Positions 18,280 through 26,826 of a stretch of 64,000 bases of DNA are shown here, in pieces. Source of the DNA: CAZIKF01 sp964539825 (GTDB lineage Bacteria; Muiribacteriota; UBA6191); contig CAZIKF010000010.1 of assembly GCA_964539825.1 (NCBI GenBank), forward strand, positions 60,464-124,463, in the 5' to 3' direction. The position numbers were made by a program, and so were the translations under genes. The number at the start of each line of letters is the position of its first letter. The first letter of the stretch is position 1. Below the pieces are notes generated by a model. The model was not told the origin of the DNA. It ran no database searches and worked only from the letters and a program-made list of their open reading frames with translations.

Positions 18280-18564
18280 GAGAAGCTCCTATGAATCGCG
18301 CCAAAACTAGGTCAAGAATTTGGTAAAGTAGGGCAGAACCTTTCCTTCTAGTCCTATAAACTGAACGATACGAAATGGCCAGACCTTCGTCAAGAACCAA
18401 AATTACACTCTTTGACTCATCTTCAAGAATGCGGCATTTGTGGGATTAGATTTCTTGGTGTTAGCTGCTGATAGGACAAAAAAAGACTATATTCTTACTT
18501 TTTTATACGATCAGGTAGATTATCATCTAGTTTTCACTCCGTCATTGACATATATTTTTTATGA

Positions 18565-19356
18565 ATGAGAGCCTTTTCCTTTCGAGGAGAACTCTGCCTG
18601 CTCAGTCCTATGGATACACGTACGATTCGAATACTGGTGATTGAAGATGACCCCAGGGATGGACGCTATCTTTGGGAGCTGCTCAGGCAGGCTGAAAGAG
18701 AATCAAAGTTTCCCTCCTTTGATATGCATCAATGCGACCGGCTTTCCACCAGTCGAGACCTGCTCAAGGATCATGAAGTAGATCTAATTATCCTGGATTT
18801 AAACCTGCCAGACGCAACGGGTCTTGAAGCGATTCATTCGCTGTACCGTGAAAGTCCTACTATACCGATCATTGTCTGGACAGGGCTTCAGCAGAAAAAC
18901 CAGGCTTTGGAGGCGGTAAGAGCTGGAGCTCAAGACTACCTGATTAAGGGGGAAGTGGAAGCATCAAACCTGGTAAGGACATTATTGTTTTCCATGGAAC
19001 GAGGACAAAAGTTGAGAGCCCTCCATGAAGAGCGTCTTCAGGCAGAAGAGCACAAAAATCTCTATCACTCTTACTTATTGCCAGATGCCGAAGGGGTTAT
19101 CATCGTAGATCAAAATGGCATTATTCAATTTATGAACGCCTCTGCTGAATTGTTATTGTGTCAGAATGCCAGGGATTTGATTGGAAAGGAAATCTGGTTT
19201 CCCGTTTCAGCGGGAGTGAGCGAAGTCTTGGACATTGATCATGGAGATGAGAGGACGATTCAGGCTGAACTGAGTGTTGAGGCCGTAGAATGGGGCGGAG
19301 AGCTTGCTTTTCAAGTTATCTTACGAGAATTAAGTTCTGGCAGGGAAATTCACTAG
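18565..19356 (+). CDS. response regulator with PAS-like C-terminal domain
   Basis: A 263-residue protein. The receiver domain (about 20-140) carries IEDDPRDGRYL, phosphoacceptor Asp78 in LIILDLNLPDATG, and YLIKGEVE with the Lys. A short helix leads to a PAS-like domain (about 165-255: DAEGVIIVDQNGIIQFMNAS). The first 15 residues look untypical, and Met16 (18610) is a likely alternative start; neither has a strong ribosome site. The 3' end is followed within ~25 bp by a CheY-like gene, so the two probably form one transcript. Sensor partner unknown. Confidence 0.85.
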   Translation: MRAFSFRGELCLLSPMDTRTIRILVIEDDPRDGRYLWELLRQAERESKFPSFDMHQCDRLSTSRDLLKDHEVDLIILDLNLPDATGLEAIHSLYRESPTIPIIVWTGLQQKNQALEAVRAGAQDYLIKGEVEASNLVRTLLFSMERGQKLRALHEERLQAEEHKNLYHSYLLPDAEGVIIVDQNGIIQFMNASAELLLCQNARDLIGKEIWFPVSAGVSEVLDIDHGDERTIQAELSVEAVEWGGELAFQVILRELSSGREIH

Positions 19357-19379
19357 ATTGGAATGGGAAGACTTTAAAA

Positions 19380-19823
19380 GTGGATCAGTTATTAGAGAAA
19401 CTAAGTAAGGACCCCAGTACCAACGGTCTTTCGGAAGAAGGTTGTCCTCTCAGGGCCCTGGTGGTGGATGACGCGACTTTTATTCGTGAAGGAATTCGCG
19501 AAATTCTTGAGGGTGTGGGTTATGAGGTGGCGGGTGAAGCCGCAAACGTGGACGAAGCGGTGCAGGCTTTTTCCTCCTTGAAGCCCGATCTGGTCACTAT
19601 GGACCTGGTGATGCCCTATGTAACTGGCGTTGACGCGGTCCAACAGATTTGTGCGATAGACTCGCAAGCTAAGATTATTTTGGTCACCTCGATAGGATTC
19701 AATGACATGGTCAAGGATGGATTGATGAAGGGCGCTAAAGACTTTGTAATCAAGCCCATCAACGAATACAACCTCGAACGTTTTCTTAAAGCTCTTAAAA
19801 ACGCTTATCGATCCGATTCCTGA
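19380..19823 (+). CDS. CheY-like response regulator
   Basis: A 147-residue receiver protein. It has RALVVDDATFIREGIREIL (acidic pair), phosphoacceptor Asp in DLVTMDLVMPYVTG, Ser/Thr in ILVTSIG and Lys in DFVIKPINEYN. This pattern matches CheY/PatA-type single-domain regulators, including spirochaete ones. I prefer the GTG start at 19380, with GGGAAG about 9 nt upstream; a longer frame begins at 19290 inside the previous gene. It is probably co-transcribed with that gene. Confidence 0.87.
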   Translation: MDQLLEKLSKDPSTNGLSEEGCPLRALVVDDATFIREGIREILEGVGYEVAGEAANVDEAVQAFSSLKPDLVTMDLVMPYVTGVDAVQQICAIDSQAKIILVTSIGFNDMVKDGLMKGAKDFVIKPINEYNLERFLKALKNAYRSDS

Positions 19824-19848
19824 TGATAGGACAGGTTCCTTAACACGT

Positions 19849-20682
19849 ATGGAAGAGGAAATTTCCCCTCAAGAGGCCCATTCTTTTCTCCTCGCGCTGG
19901 AGCATTTCCGCGTGGATACCACGCGGCGAATTCAACTCCAAAGCGACTGCACCCAACACCAATTTCATACCACCTGGTATTACCTGGAGCGTTTACTGGA
20001 CCTTAAGCGAGATCTGAATGCTTTAGATCAAAAGGAAAGAATCATAGACTCTTCCTTTTTTACCTATGAGATTCCATTCCTAATCGAGCCTTTTACAGGT
20101 CTTCCCCTGTCCTCAATTCAAGAGAAGATGATTCTGGAATCCATGTACTATTGCGCCTTTTTTCTTGAATATCGTAATCCTCAGGAAAGAGAACCCAATG
20201 AAAAGTCAGTCCTGGGTACCTTTTGCCTGGAGCTCTTTGAAGGGTTTATTCGAGGGGCTCAAACCAAGGGTCGTAAGGATACCATTGAAAAGTTAAACTC
20301 CTTGAAAAAGGAGCTGAATCAAGGTTTTCGAGCAGGTACGGCGAGCAAGAAAAAAGAGGAGCTCTGTACTCTACAAGCCAAAGTTCAGGAAGAAGTGCTC
20401 TCAAAAAAGCACCTCCATATACTGGCCTATATTTTGACCCACGAAAGGGAAAAAATTCTTTCGGTAGACTTTCAGTTTGAGACTCATAAAATGATCACAC
20501 GCATAGAAACCAGGTCCTATGGAAGACTCCGACTGATTCATACTCTTCTTTTTTTGTTATCTTCAGGAAAACTAGGAATCTGTCCAGTTTGCTCGATGGT
20601 TTTCATGGGCAGTTCAGCACGTTCCAAATATTGTTCCAAGAAGCATTCCTCCCAGGCCCAAAGAAAAAAATCCAGGGTTTAA
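19849..20682 (+). CDS. hypothetical protein with C-terminal CGNR-like zinc finger
   Basis: A 277-residue helical protein. Near its C-terminus it has CPVCSMVFMGSSARSKYCS, then a basic tail ending KKSRV. This resembles the zinc-binding, DNA-contacting end of CGNR/ABATE-type proteins, but the CGNR tetrapeptide itself is absent. The body (residues 1-235) is not recognised. It starts 25 bp after the CheY-like gene on the same strand, so it could be a downstream effector of that signalling set. It overlaps the convergent GNAT gene by 4 bp. Confidence 0.65.
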   Translation: MEEEISPQEAHSFLLALEHFRVDTTRRIQLQSDCTQHQFHTTWYYLERLLDLKRDLNALDQKERIIDSSFFTYEIPFLIEPFTGLPLSSIQEKMILESMYYCAFFLEYRNPQEREPNEKSVLGTFCLELFEGFIRGAQTKGRKDTIEKLNSLKKELNQGFRAGTASKKKEELCTLQAKVQEEVLSKKHLHILAYILTHEREKILSVDFQFETHKMITRIETRSYGRLRLIHTLLFLLSSGKLGICPVCSMVFMGSSARSKYCSKKHSSQAQRKKSRV

Positions 20683-21155
20683 AGAATGTACCTCAGAACC
20701 GGCAATAACCTTCCTTGTTGAACAGGTGATTCAAGGTTCCCGATGAAAAGTGCTCCCATGTGCTCATAAAAAGGTTGGGCATGAGGATCTGAACAAATTA
20801 AAAAGGAAAGCCAATCGCGAGATCTGGCATCTGAAACACATTTTTCAAAAAGGATTCTTCCATATCCCTTTGAAGCCTCTTCCGGTTCTATAAATAAGAA
20901 GTTCAGACCTGGTTCAGTCTCTTCAAGGGTAAAAGAATAAAAACCAATCATTTTCGAGGATCGGTATCCGATCTGAACCAGACCGGCCTCTAGAGAATGT
21001 AGGGGAACTTGAAGCTCTTTCTGGCAGAGCTCAAGAAAAGAGGGATCATAGCCCCATAGTCCTTTGGAGCGAAGAGCCAGTGAGGAGAGCTCCTTTTGGC
21101 TCTTCACGGCTCCTGTGACAAACTCAAGGTTCAATGAATCTCGCTCACTCACCAT
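20679..21155 (-). CDS. GNAT family N-acetyltransferase
   Basis: A 158-residue protein with the GNAT fold. The acetyl-CoA loop is in EEASKGYGRILFEKCV (R/QxxGxG/A type), after the beta strand LNFLFIEPE. A final FYEHMGALFIG segment is typical of the C-terminal part of the fold. The start overlaps the end of the MORN gene by 11 bp, so it is translated as the last gene of the TPR-moaC-MORN-GNAT operon. Substrate unknown. Confidence 0.82.
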   Translation of the reverse strand: MVSERDSLNLEFVTGAVKSQKELSSLALRSKGLWGYDPSFLELCQKELQVPLHSLEAGLVQIGYRSSKMIGFYSFTLEETEPGLNFLFIEPEEASKGYGRILFEKCVSDARSRDWLSFLICSDPHAQPFYEHMGALFIGNLESPVQQGRLLPVLRYIL

Positions 21156-22614
21156 TGGGATTCATGACTCCATTGCTGATTTTGAAGATCCTGGGCTTGT
21201 TTCCTTCAAGAACTTGCATTTTCCCTTCAAATGGCAGACCATTTTTTAGCTTTCCTTGAAATCTACGGTGGGAAACTGGGGTCCACACCCCCCCCCCATG
21301 CATCAAACCAAGTCTCCACTCACCCTGGTACACCTGGTTTCCCGTTTCGAATAATTGACCGCTGCCATGGTAAAGGTTGGCAAGGAAGCCGCCCTTGTAT
21401 TTCTGTCCATCTGATAAGGACTCTATTCCCTTCCCAGATCGCAATCCCATGTGAACTTCACCCTTGAATTCATTCATACCGCCATCAAGATTTCTCCACT
21501 TTAGTATCCCCATTCCCTGGGCCATCCCCTTTGAGCACATCCCCGACCAGCTCACCGAGTTTGGTGAAATTGGTTTCTGTTGGGAAAAAAAGAGCGCACA
21601 TCCCGTTCGGCTGTCTTTCATCCATTCAGGCTGCGTGTTGGAAGGAGTTCTATCCTGGAGAGAAAGATCTAAAAAATTACTCCCCTCCAGGGCCAGTTCT
21701 GAATCGAGTCTCACGCTAAAATTTCTGCCAGGTGCGGAACCCTTTAGCCTGGATTCTATCCTGAGTACTTTCCATTTTGAGGAGGAAACAGGATTACTGA
21801 AGCTGTGCATAGTCCATCCTGAGGACTGCGGCTCAATGGAGACCTTCAAGGTGTCTATGCTGCTGCCAGCCTGAATAGCGAGGAGAATGGTCATCCTTCC
21901 GCTGGAATCATAAGTGGGAAGGTGAATAGGTACCATTTCAAGAGAGGAAACCTGTAGCCGGGTTTTCGAGCATCGAAGGTAGATGAAATTCTTCAAAGAT
22001 CCTTCTACACAAACCCGCGTAGAATGATCCGGGGATGAGAAGTCCGCTAAGAGCAGAGCTCCGCCGAGGTAAGATCTTGTCTTTAGTACCCGAACCTTTT
22101 GGCCGTTTCCATTTCTGAGGTGCACGGTAGGATTCCCAGGAAGGGAGGGAGGACCAATTCGTAGCGAGAGATCTTCACCTGCTAATGGAATACCCGCAAT
22201 GTTTCTGGAGTCTCTTTTAGAATTTGGTGCTCTAAGGATTTGCAGCTGAGGAAAAAACAAAGTACTGGACCCGCTGATTGTGAAGGTCTGATTCCTGCCG
22301 GTGCGAAGAGTCCACATACCCCTCAGGGGCTTGGAGACGATGGCTCTCTGGGTTGAGCTGTTGCGCTGGATTGGATGCTCATCGCCATCTGGCCTCAGAA
22401 GGGTTGCAAAACCTCCCCCTGGCTCACTTTCCTTAACGAGAATCTCAAAGGACTGGATAGAAGGGTCAATGGGAAAAGTCACACTGGAGCTTTTCAGGGT
22501 AGAGGGTATCGTGGTTTTCAGCACCAGTGCCTGATTAAAAGTGCCTTCATTGGATCTTATATTTGGCAATAAAATAAAAAAAAGAAAGAGGAATCCTGTA
22601 ATTCCCGGCATCAT
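21145..22614 (-). CDS. secreted MORN-repeat protein with G10 tract
   Basis: A 489-residue protein with a signal peptide (about residues 1-21). Residues ~25-350 are beta-rich and not recognised. The C-terminal ~110 residues are MORN-like repeats (YKGGFLANLYHGSGQL, YQGEWRLGLMHGGGVW, FQGKLKNGLPFEGKM). A run of ten G on the coding strand (10 C at 21288-21297) encodes the Gly residues of MHGGGVW. Slippage there would shift the frame in the last MORN units, so the gene is a candidate contingency locus. It lies 1 bp after moaC in the same operon. Confidence 0.72.
   Translation of the reverse strand: MMPGITGFLFLFFILLPNIRSNEGTFNQALVLKTTIPSTLKSSSVTFPIDPSIQSFEILVKESEPGGGFATLLRPDGDEHPIQRNSSTQRAIVSKPLRGMWTLRTGRNQTFTISGSSTLFFPQLQILRAPNSKRDSRNIAGIPLAGEDLSLRIGPPSLPGNPTVHLRNGNGQKVRVLKTRSYLGGALLLADFSSPDHSTRVCVEGSLKNFIYLRCSKTRLQVSSLEMVPIHLPTYDSSGRMTILLAIQAGSSIDTLKVSIEPQSSGWTMHSFSNPVSSSKWKVLRIESRLKGSAPGRNFSVRLDSELALEGSNFLDLSLQDRTPSNTQPEWMKDSRTGCALFFSQQKPISPNSVSWSGMCSKGMAQGMGILKWRNLDGGMNEFKGEVHMGLRSGKGIESLSDGQKYKGGFLANLYHGSGQLFETGNQVYQGEWRLGLMHGGGVWTPVSHRRFQGKLKNGLPFEGKMQVLEGNKPRIFKISNGVMNPNGE
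21288..21297 (-). repeat. homopolymer tract (G10 on coding strand)
   Basis: Ten consecutive C on the plus strand inside the MORN-repeat gene. Tracts of this length are prone to slipped-strand mispairing. No other homopolymer of G or C this long was noticed in the window. Confidence 0.9.
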
Positions 22615-23106
22615 TCAATCCTCTTGGTGAACACGCTTATAGGGACCAGATTTTCCTCCAGACTTTTCCATTAGCCTAATCTGAGTAAGGGTCATCTCGC
22701 GATCCACGGCTTTGCACATATCATAAATGGTAAGACAGGCGACCGTAACTGCGGTTAGCGCTTCCATCTCTACACCGGTTTTGGTTGTAGATGTCGTACT
22801 TGCCCTGACCAAAATGCGGTCTTCAAGGATTTCGAATTCGAGAGATATGGCATCGAGGGCTATCGGATGGCAAAGGGGGATTAAATCCGCAGTTCGTTTG
22901 GCCCCCATAACCCCCGCAAGGTGTGCAGTGGTGATTACATCACCCTTCTTGAGCCCATTCTCACGAATCAGATCCAGGGTGGAATGTTTTGCCAGAACAG
23001 ATCCCTCGGCCACGGCAACTCTGCGGGTCATTGCTTTGGGACTCACGTCAACCATGGAAATACTACCGCTCTCGTCTACATGACTTAATTTACTATTCCG
23101 GCACAT
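22615..23106 (-). CDS. moaC: cyclic pyranopterin monophosphate synthase MoaC
   Basis: A 163-residue protein of normal MoaC length. It acts in molybdenum cofactor synthesis, converting the MoaA product (a cyclic 7,8-dihydro-GTP) into cyclic pyranopterin monophosphate. Family motifs are clear: MVDVSPKAMTRRVAVAEG near the start, LIPLCHPIALD, TKTGVEMEALTAV, and DMCKAVDREM near the active site, ending with KSGGKSG. No other moa/moe gene is in the window. The ATG overlaps the end of the upstream TPR gene by 22 bp. Confidence 0.95.
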   Translation of the reverse strand: MCRNSKLSHVDESGSISMVDVSPKAMTRRVAVAEGSVLAKHSTLDLIRENGLKKGDVITTAHLAGVMGAKRTADLIPLCHPIALDAISLEFEILEDRILVRASTTSTTKTGVEMEALTAVTVACLTIYDMCKAVDREMTLTQIRLMEKSGGKSGPYKRVHQED

Positions 23107-25934
23107 AACATCTCCAATTGAGGCAAGTCACGGTGAACTGGGGGAATCAGAGCTAAAAACTCCTTTGCGTTTTCTGGATCCATGGACAAAAGCAGGTTTA
23201 GCTTCTCTTCCAGTTTGCGAAATGTGCCCCAGCCTTTCTTAATTGTTTCCAACAACACCTCTTGTGGGAAAAATCGAAGATAGAAACCAAGCAGCACCGG
23301 AGCGTCTTCCATTTGTGAAAGAAACCACTGTTTCAAGTCCTTGATACGATGCTGCTGAGTAGTAGATGTCATCAGGAGCATCCACTCATCGAGAATTAGT
23401 TCATCTGAGACTACCCATTCAAAGAATTGGATCATCTGCGCAGCGGTGCAGCCCTCCCCATTCAAAGCATAGTCAATGAGAAGCTCCATAGCCTGATCAG
23501 AACGCGCTTCAAACAAGGTTTTAAGGCCTTCAAATCCAAGTATTAAGGAATGAGTCTTCATTCTATGCACCAGATAGGTATAGAACTCCATGTCCCCGTG
23601 AGAGAGAAAAAAGCGGGCACATTGGGATCGGAGTTTTTCATTTCCTTCCATCAAAAACAACAGATCGCGGTCTTGAAAGGCGCTGGCCTGGCCTTCTAAA
23701 GATGCCATCAGGGGTCCTGAAAGAAAATCCTTTCTTTGAGGAGAGCAAGAGATTTGCTCCCAGCAAAAATCAGGATTGATTTGGTTGTGTAGAAAGTAAG
23801 CCAGAATCTCGCAGCGAAGGTTTTCGCACGCCACTTCATAGACATCACGCATGGGTTGTGCCAGAGATCGGTATTCCTTAGAAGTGACCATTGAAAAGGG
23901 AATCAAGAGTTCATCGGGAGTGTTTTCCTGCAGGGTCCACTCCATTTTGAAAAATTCTTTCAGGGGAAATAGATTCAGAATTTCCTCATAGAGAGGATCA
24001 GACCTTTTGGAACGAAGCCAGTCCACATACCCTTCGGGAAAGGGGGCATTAGAGGCATGCAATAAGAGCCAGAAACTTCGTGGCGGGTCTCTAAAAAACT
24101 GGAGCCAATTTTCCATTTCATGGCGAGAGCAAGAAATCTGATTGTCAATAAAGTAGGAAAATAGAATTTCAGCCTGTTGGGAACTTAATTTGGAAACGTT
24201 CTCCTTTAAGGAATCTATTAAGAGTTGGTCAGGGTTCCTAAGATCAGAAATTCTCTCTAAAACCAGTGCCAATTGCCCGGTCAACTTGATTTCTTCACAT
24301 AGCCATGGGGAAAATTCTTTCAAATCCTGAAGTGTTGTCCAGGCGGGGGAAGAGAGAAACTCTTCGAGCTGTGTACCAGAGGAGTTCAGCAATGGTTGCA
24401 GAAGCTCCACATTTCCAAGGTGGGGAACTTCCGCGAAAATCCAGAACATTGCTGGGTCTCTTTTTGCACGAACCCACTCTGAAGAATAAAAGGAAAATGT
24501 TTGCTCCAGGTTTTGCTCTGCACAGAACCTTGGAATTGAACAATGGGGATAGCCCCAGTTCTTATGCAGAGAAAGGAGAGTTCGAATTTGTTTTGACTCA
24601 AGCTTGAGGTCATGGAGGTCTTCCAGTTGAGATTGTAAATATAGGGGCCCATCTTCGCGAAGCTGTGATTCAACCTTCGAAAACTCTTCCTCCATAGGCA
24701 GGATTCGCAAGGGCTTTAAAGAAGGATTTGCAGAGAGTCTAATCATATTCGAGCGGATGGATGCAAATTCAGGTAGGCCGGAAAAAAATCGCCGGCCTGC
24801 GGAGCATTGAGACGAAATATGAATCTTTGAATGCATGGATTCGTAGATTTCCTTAGCGACTGTTTCCGCATTGGCAGCCCGTGAATCAAAGTAAAATCTT
24901 GGCGGTTGTCTGTTTAATAGAACACCGATGTATTCTGGAAAGTGGGATTCCTGGGAATCTGAATAGGAAAACCCAAGAGAAAAGTGATGAAAGGTGGGGG
25001 ATTCATGCATGGGTTTCCATTGAAAGAAAGACGAGTGGATCACTAAATGATATTGATCCCTGGTATCTACGGGAGGCTCATCTTTGAAAGGAATCCCTAA
25101 AATTTGCGCTAAAATCCTGGGGACTACGGTTTCCATAGGATCTCCAGGACTGATAGATCGGTAACGAATTTGAGACTCCTTTACGAAGTCTACAAATCGA
25201 AGACAAGTCTCATAAAAGTGATTTTCATCATAGTAGAAGGAATCAAAAGCCCAACCCCCCGTACCATCATCAGAAAAACTCCCTAACAACATCTTACCGT
25301 GAAGCCGGTAGTAGAGTGACTTAAGATTCATGCCTGAATTAGGACCCGTTCCCGAACGCAATTCACGTTTGATTCGACGTTGTAAATCAGAGGAGAAATG
25401 GCTTGGCCCACTGGCTGGATGAAGGAGGCTATGAATATTTTCAAAATCTCCGATTTCAAGAAGCAGGTATACTTTCTCGTCTAGAAAAAGTTCAGAGTTA
25501 TAACCACTTTGCTGCAGAGTATCGAACAGTTCCAGGGCACGCTCAAAGAGTCCCAAACGTCGATAAAGCTGCAAAACTCTCAGGACATCATGGGTATGAT
25601 CAGTTTTCAGATTAAAGAGCAGATTGGAGTAATGTAGAACTTTGCGATACTCCCTGAAAGAATCATAAAGATCGATGAGATTTCGTAGGACTTCCTCGTT
25701 TTCGGGATTGGCATGAAAGACATGCTCAAAACATTCCCGGGCCAGGTTAAAGTTCTGGATATGAAAAGCGGCTTTACCAAGTAGGTGTAAAGTCTCATTA
25801 TCAAGACTGTTTTGGGGCAGGGTCTGTAGAATTTCGAGGGATTGCTGAAAATTTCCGTCACGGTAAAGTTCGGCGGCTTTTCTTCGAACTTCTTCCTCTT
25901 GGGCGTTTTTATCTATTTTTCTTACGCGACTCAT
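23085..25934 (-). CDS. large TPR-repeat protein
   Basis: A 949-residue protein with no signal peptide. The N-terminal ~170 residues are TPR units (AAELYRDGNFQQSLEIL, GKAAFHIQNFNLARECFEHV, LYRRLGLFERALELFDTL). The remaining ~780 residues are helical with many short Leu/Phe-rich units and are not assigned. It is probably a cytoplasmic scaffold. It is the first gene of an operon with moaC, the MORN protein and GNAT, and is divergent from kdsB. Confidence 0.72.
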   Translation of the reverse strand: MSRVRKIDKNAQEEEVRRKAAELYRDGNFQQSLEILQTLPQNSLDNETLHLLGKAAFHIQNFNLARECFEHVFHANPENEEVLRNLIDLYDSFREYRKVLHYSNLLFNLKTDHTHDVLRVLQLYRRLGLFERALELFDTLQQSGYNSELFLDEKVYLLLEIGDFENIHSLLHPASGPSHFSSDLQRRIKRELRSGTGPNSGMNLKSLYYRLHGKMLLGSFSDDGTGGWAFDSFYYDENHFYETCLRFVDFVKESQIRYRSISPGDPMETVVPRILAQILGIPFKDEPPVDTRDQYHLVIHSSFFQWKPMHESPTFHHFSLGFSYSDSQESHFPEYIGVLLNRQPPRFYFDSRAANAETVAKEIYESMHSKIHISSQCSAGRRFFSGLPEFASIRSNMIRLSANPSLKPLRILPMEEEFSKVESQLREDGPLYLQSQLEDLHDLKLESKQIRTLLSLHKNWGYPHCSIPRFCAEQNLEQTFSFYSSEWVRAKRDPAMFWIFAEVPHLGNVELLQPLLNSSGTQLEEFLSSPAWTTLQDLKEFSPWLCEEIKLTGQLALVLERISDLRNPDQLLIDSLKENVSKLSSQQAEILFSYFIDNQISCSRHEMENWLQFFRDPPRSFWLLLHASNAPFPEGYVDWLRSKRSDPLYEEILNLFPLKEFFKMEWTLQENTPDELLIPFSMVTSKEYRSLAQPMRDVYEVACENLRCEILAYFLHNQINPDFCWEQISCSPQRKDFLSGPLMASLEGQASAFQDRDLLFLMEGNEKLRSQCARFFLSHGDMEFYTYLVHRMKTHSLILGFEGLKTLFEARSDQAMELLIDYALNGEGCTAAQMIQFFEWVVSDELILDEWMLLMTSTTQQHRIKDLKQWFLSQMEDAPVLLGFYLRFFPQEVLLETIKKGWGTFRKLEEKLNLLLSMDPENAKEFLALIPPVHRDLPQLEMLCAGIVN

Positions 25935-25981
25935 GCGTGATTGTCAGGGCTGGTTGAATCCTGGCAAGTCTAACACTTTAG

Positions 25982-26013
25982 TTGACAAGTTCTCTCTTGG
26001 AAACCTATATACT
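25982..26013 (+). promoter_or_regulatory. sigma-70-type promoter of the Kdo/LPS operon
   Basis: A perfect TTGACA at 25982-25987 and TATATA/TATACT at 26006-26013 (spacing 18-20), 45 bp upstream of kdsB. No other strong promoter was noticed before lptB, which fits one long transcript. Confidence 0.65.
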
Positions 26014-26058
26014 GGTCAGATGTTCGATTTTCAATTTTACGCGGGTAAATAGCATCTT

Positions 26059-26826
26059 ATGGTCGACTCTTCCAAGTGCCTGAGGGTATTGTGCGTCATT
26101 CCCGCCCGTTATGGTTCAACCAGGTTTCCAGGAAAGCCTCTGGCAAAGATCGATGGCAGGGAGATGATTTTACGGGTTTGTGATCAGGTTTCCAAATGCC
26201 TGAACCTGGTTGGATTTCTGGTAGCTACTGATGATGATCGGATCTATGATCTGGTAAAGAGCGCTGGCTTTGAGGCCTTGCTCACCTCGGATCAACATGC
26301 TACGGGCACAGATCGTCTGGCCGAGGTGGCTTCCCTTCGAGATGAGGATTATTTTTTGAATCTACAGGGAGATGAACCGATGATCGACCCGCAGGTTCTA
26401 GATGAATTTGTATCGGTTTCCCTGGAGCAGGGAAACAAGTATTCCCTGGCAACACTTTGTTCTCCCATCACACGAATCGAGGAAATTCAGAATCCAAATA
26501 TTGTAAAAGTTGTCAGGGATAAAGCCGGTAAAGCCCTATATTTCTCGCGAGCCCCCATTCCCTTTCCCAGGGATGGTTTTCAGTGCGTGGAATCTCAGAT
26601 AGGAATGCGGCATGTGGGAATCTATCTATATGCCCGTGATACCCTGCTGTCTTACCCGTCTCTTCCTCATTCATCACTGGAGAATGTGGAAAAACTGGAG
26701 CAGCTCAGAATCATGGAAGACGGCGGTTCCATTTTTGTTTGGAAAGTAAAGGAAACCTGGCCTGGAGTTGATACACCTGAAGACCTCAAGTTTGTTGAGG
26801 CTATGCTAAAGGGGGAGAAAAAATGA
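26059..26826 (+). CDS. kdsB: CMP-Kdo synthetase KdsB
   Basis: A 255-residue 3-deoxy-manno-octulosonate cytidylyltransferase. It activates Kdo with CTP to CMP-Kdo for the LPS inner core. Family motifs are IPARYGSTRFPGKPLA near the N-terminus (nucleotide-binding loop), ATDDDRI, HATGTDRLAEV, LQGDEPMI (metal/substrate site) and RMRHVG-like IGMRHVGIYLY. Length is normal. It is first in the operon, and its stop overlaps the pyrG start by 4 bp, coupling it to its CTP supplier. Confidence 0.95.
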   Translation: MVDSSKCLRVLCVIPARYGSTRFPGKPLAKIDGREMILRVCDQVSKCLNLVGFLVATDDDRIYDLVKSAGFEALLTSDQHATGTDRLAEVASLRDEDYFLNLQGDEPMIDPQVLDEFVSVSLEQGNKYSLATLCSPITRIEEIQNPNIVKVVRDKAGKALYFSRAPIPFPRDGFQCVESQIGMRHVGIYLYARDTLLSYPSLPHSSLENVEKLEQLRIMEDGGSIFVWKVKETWPGVDTPEDLKFVEAMLKGEKK

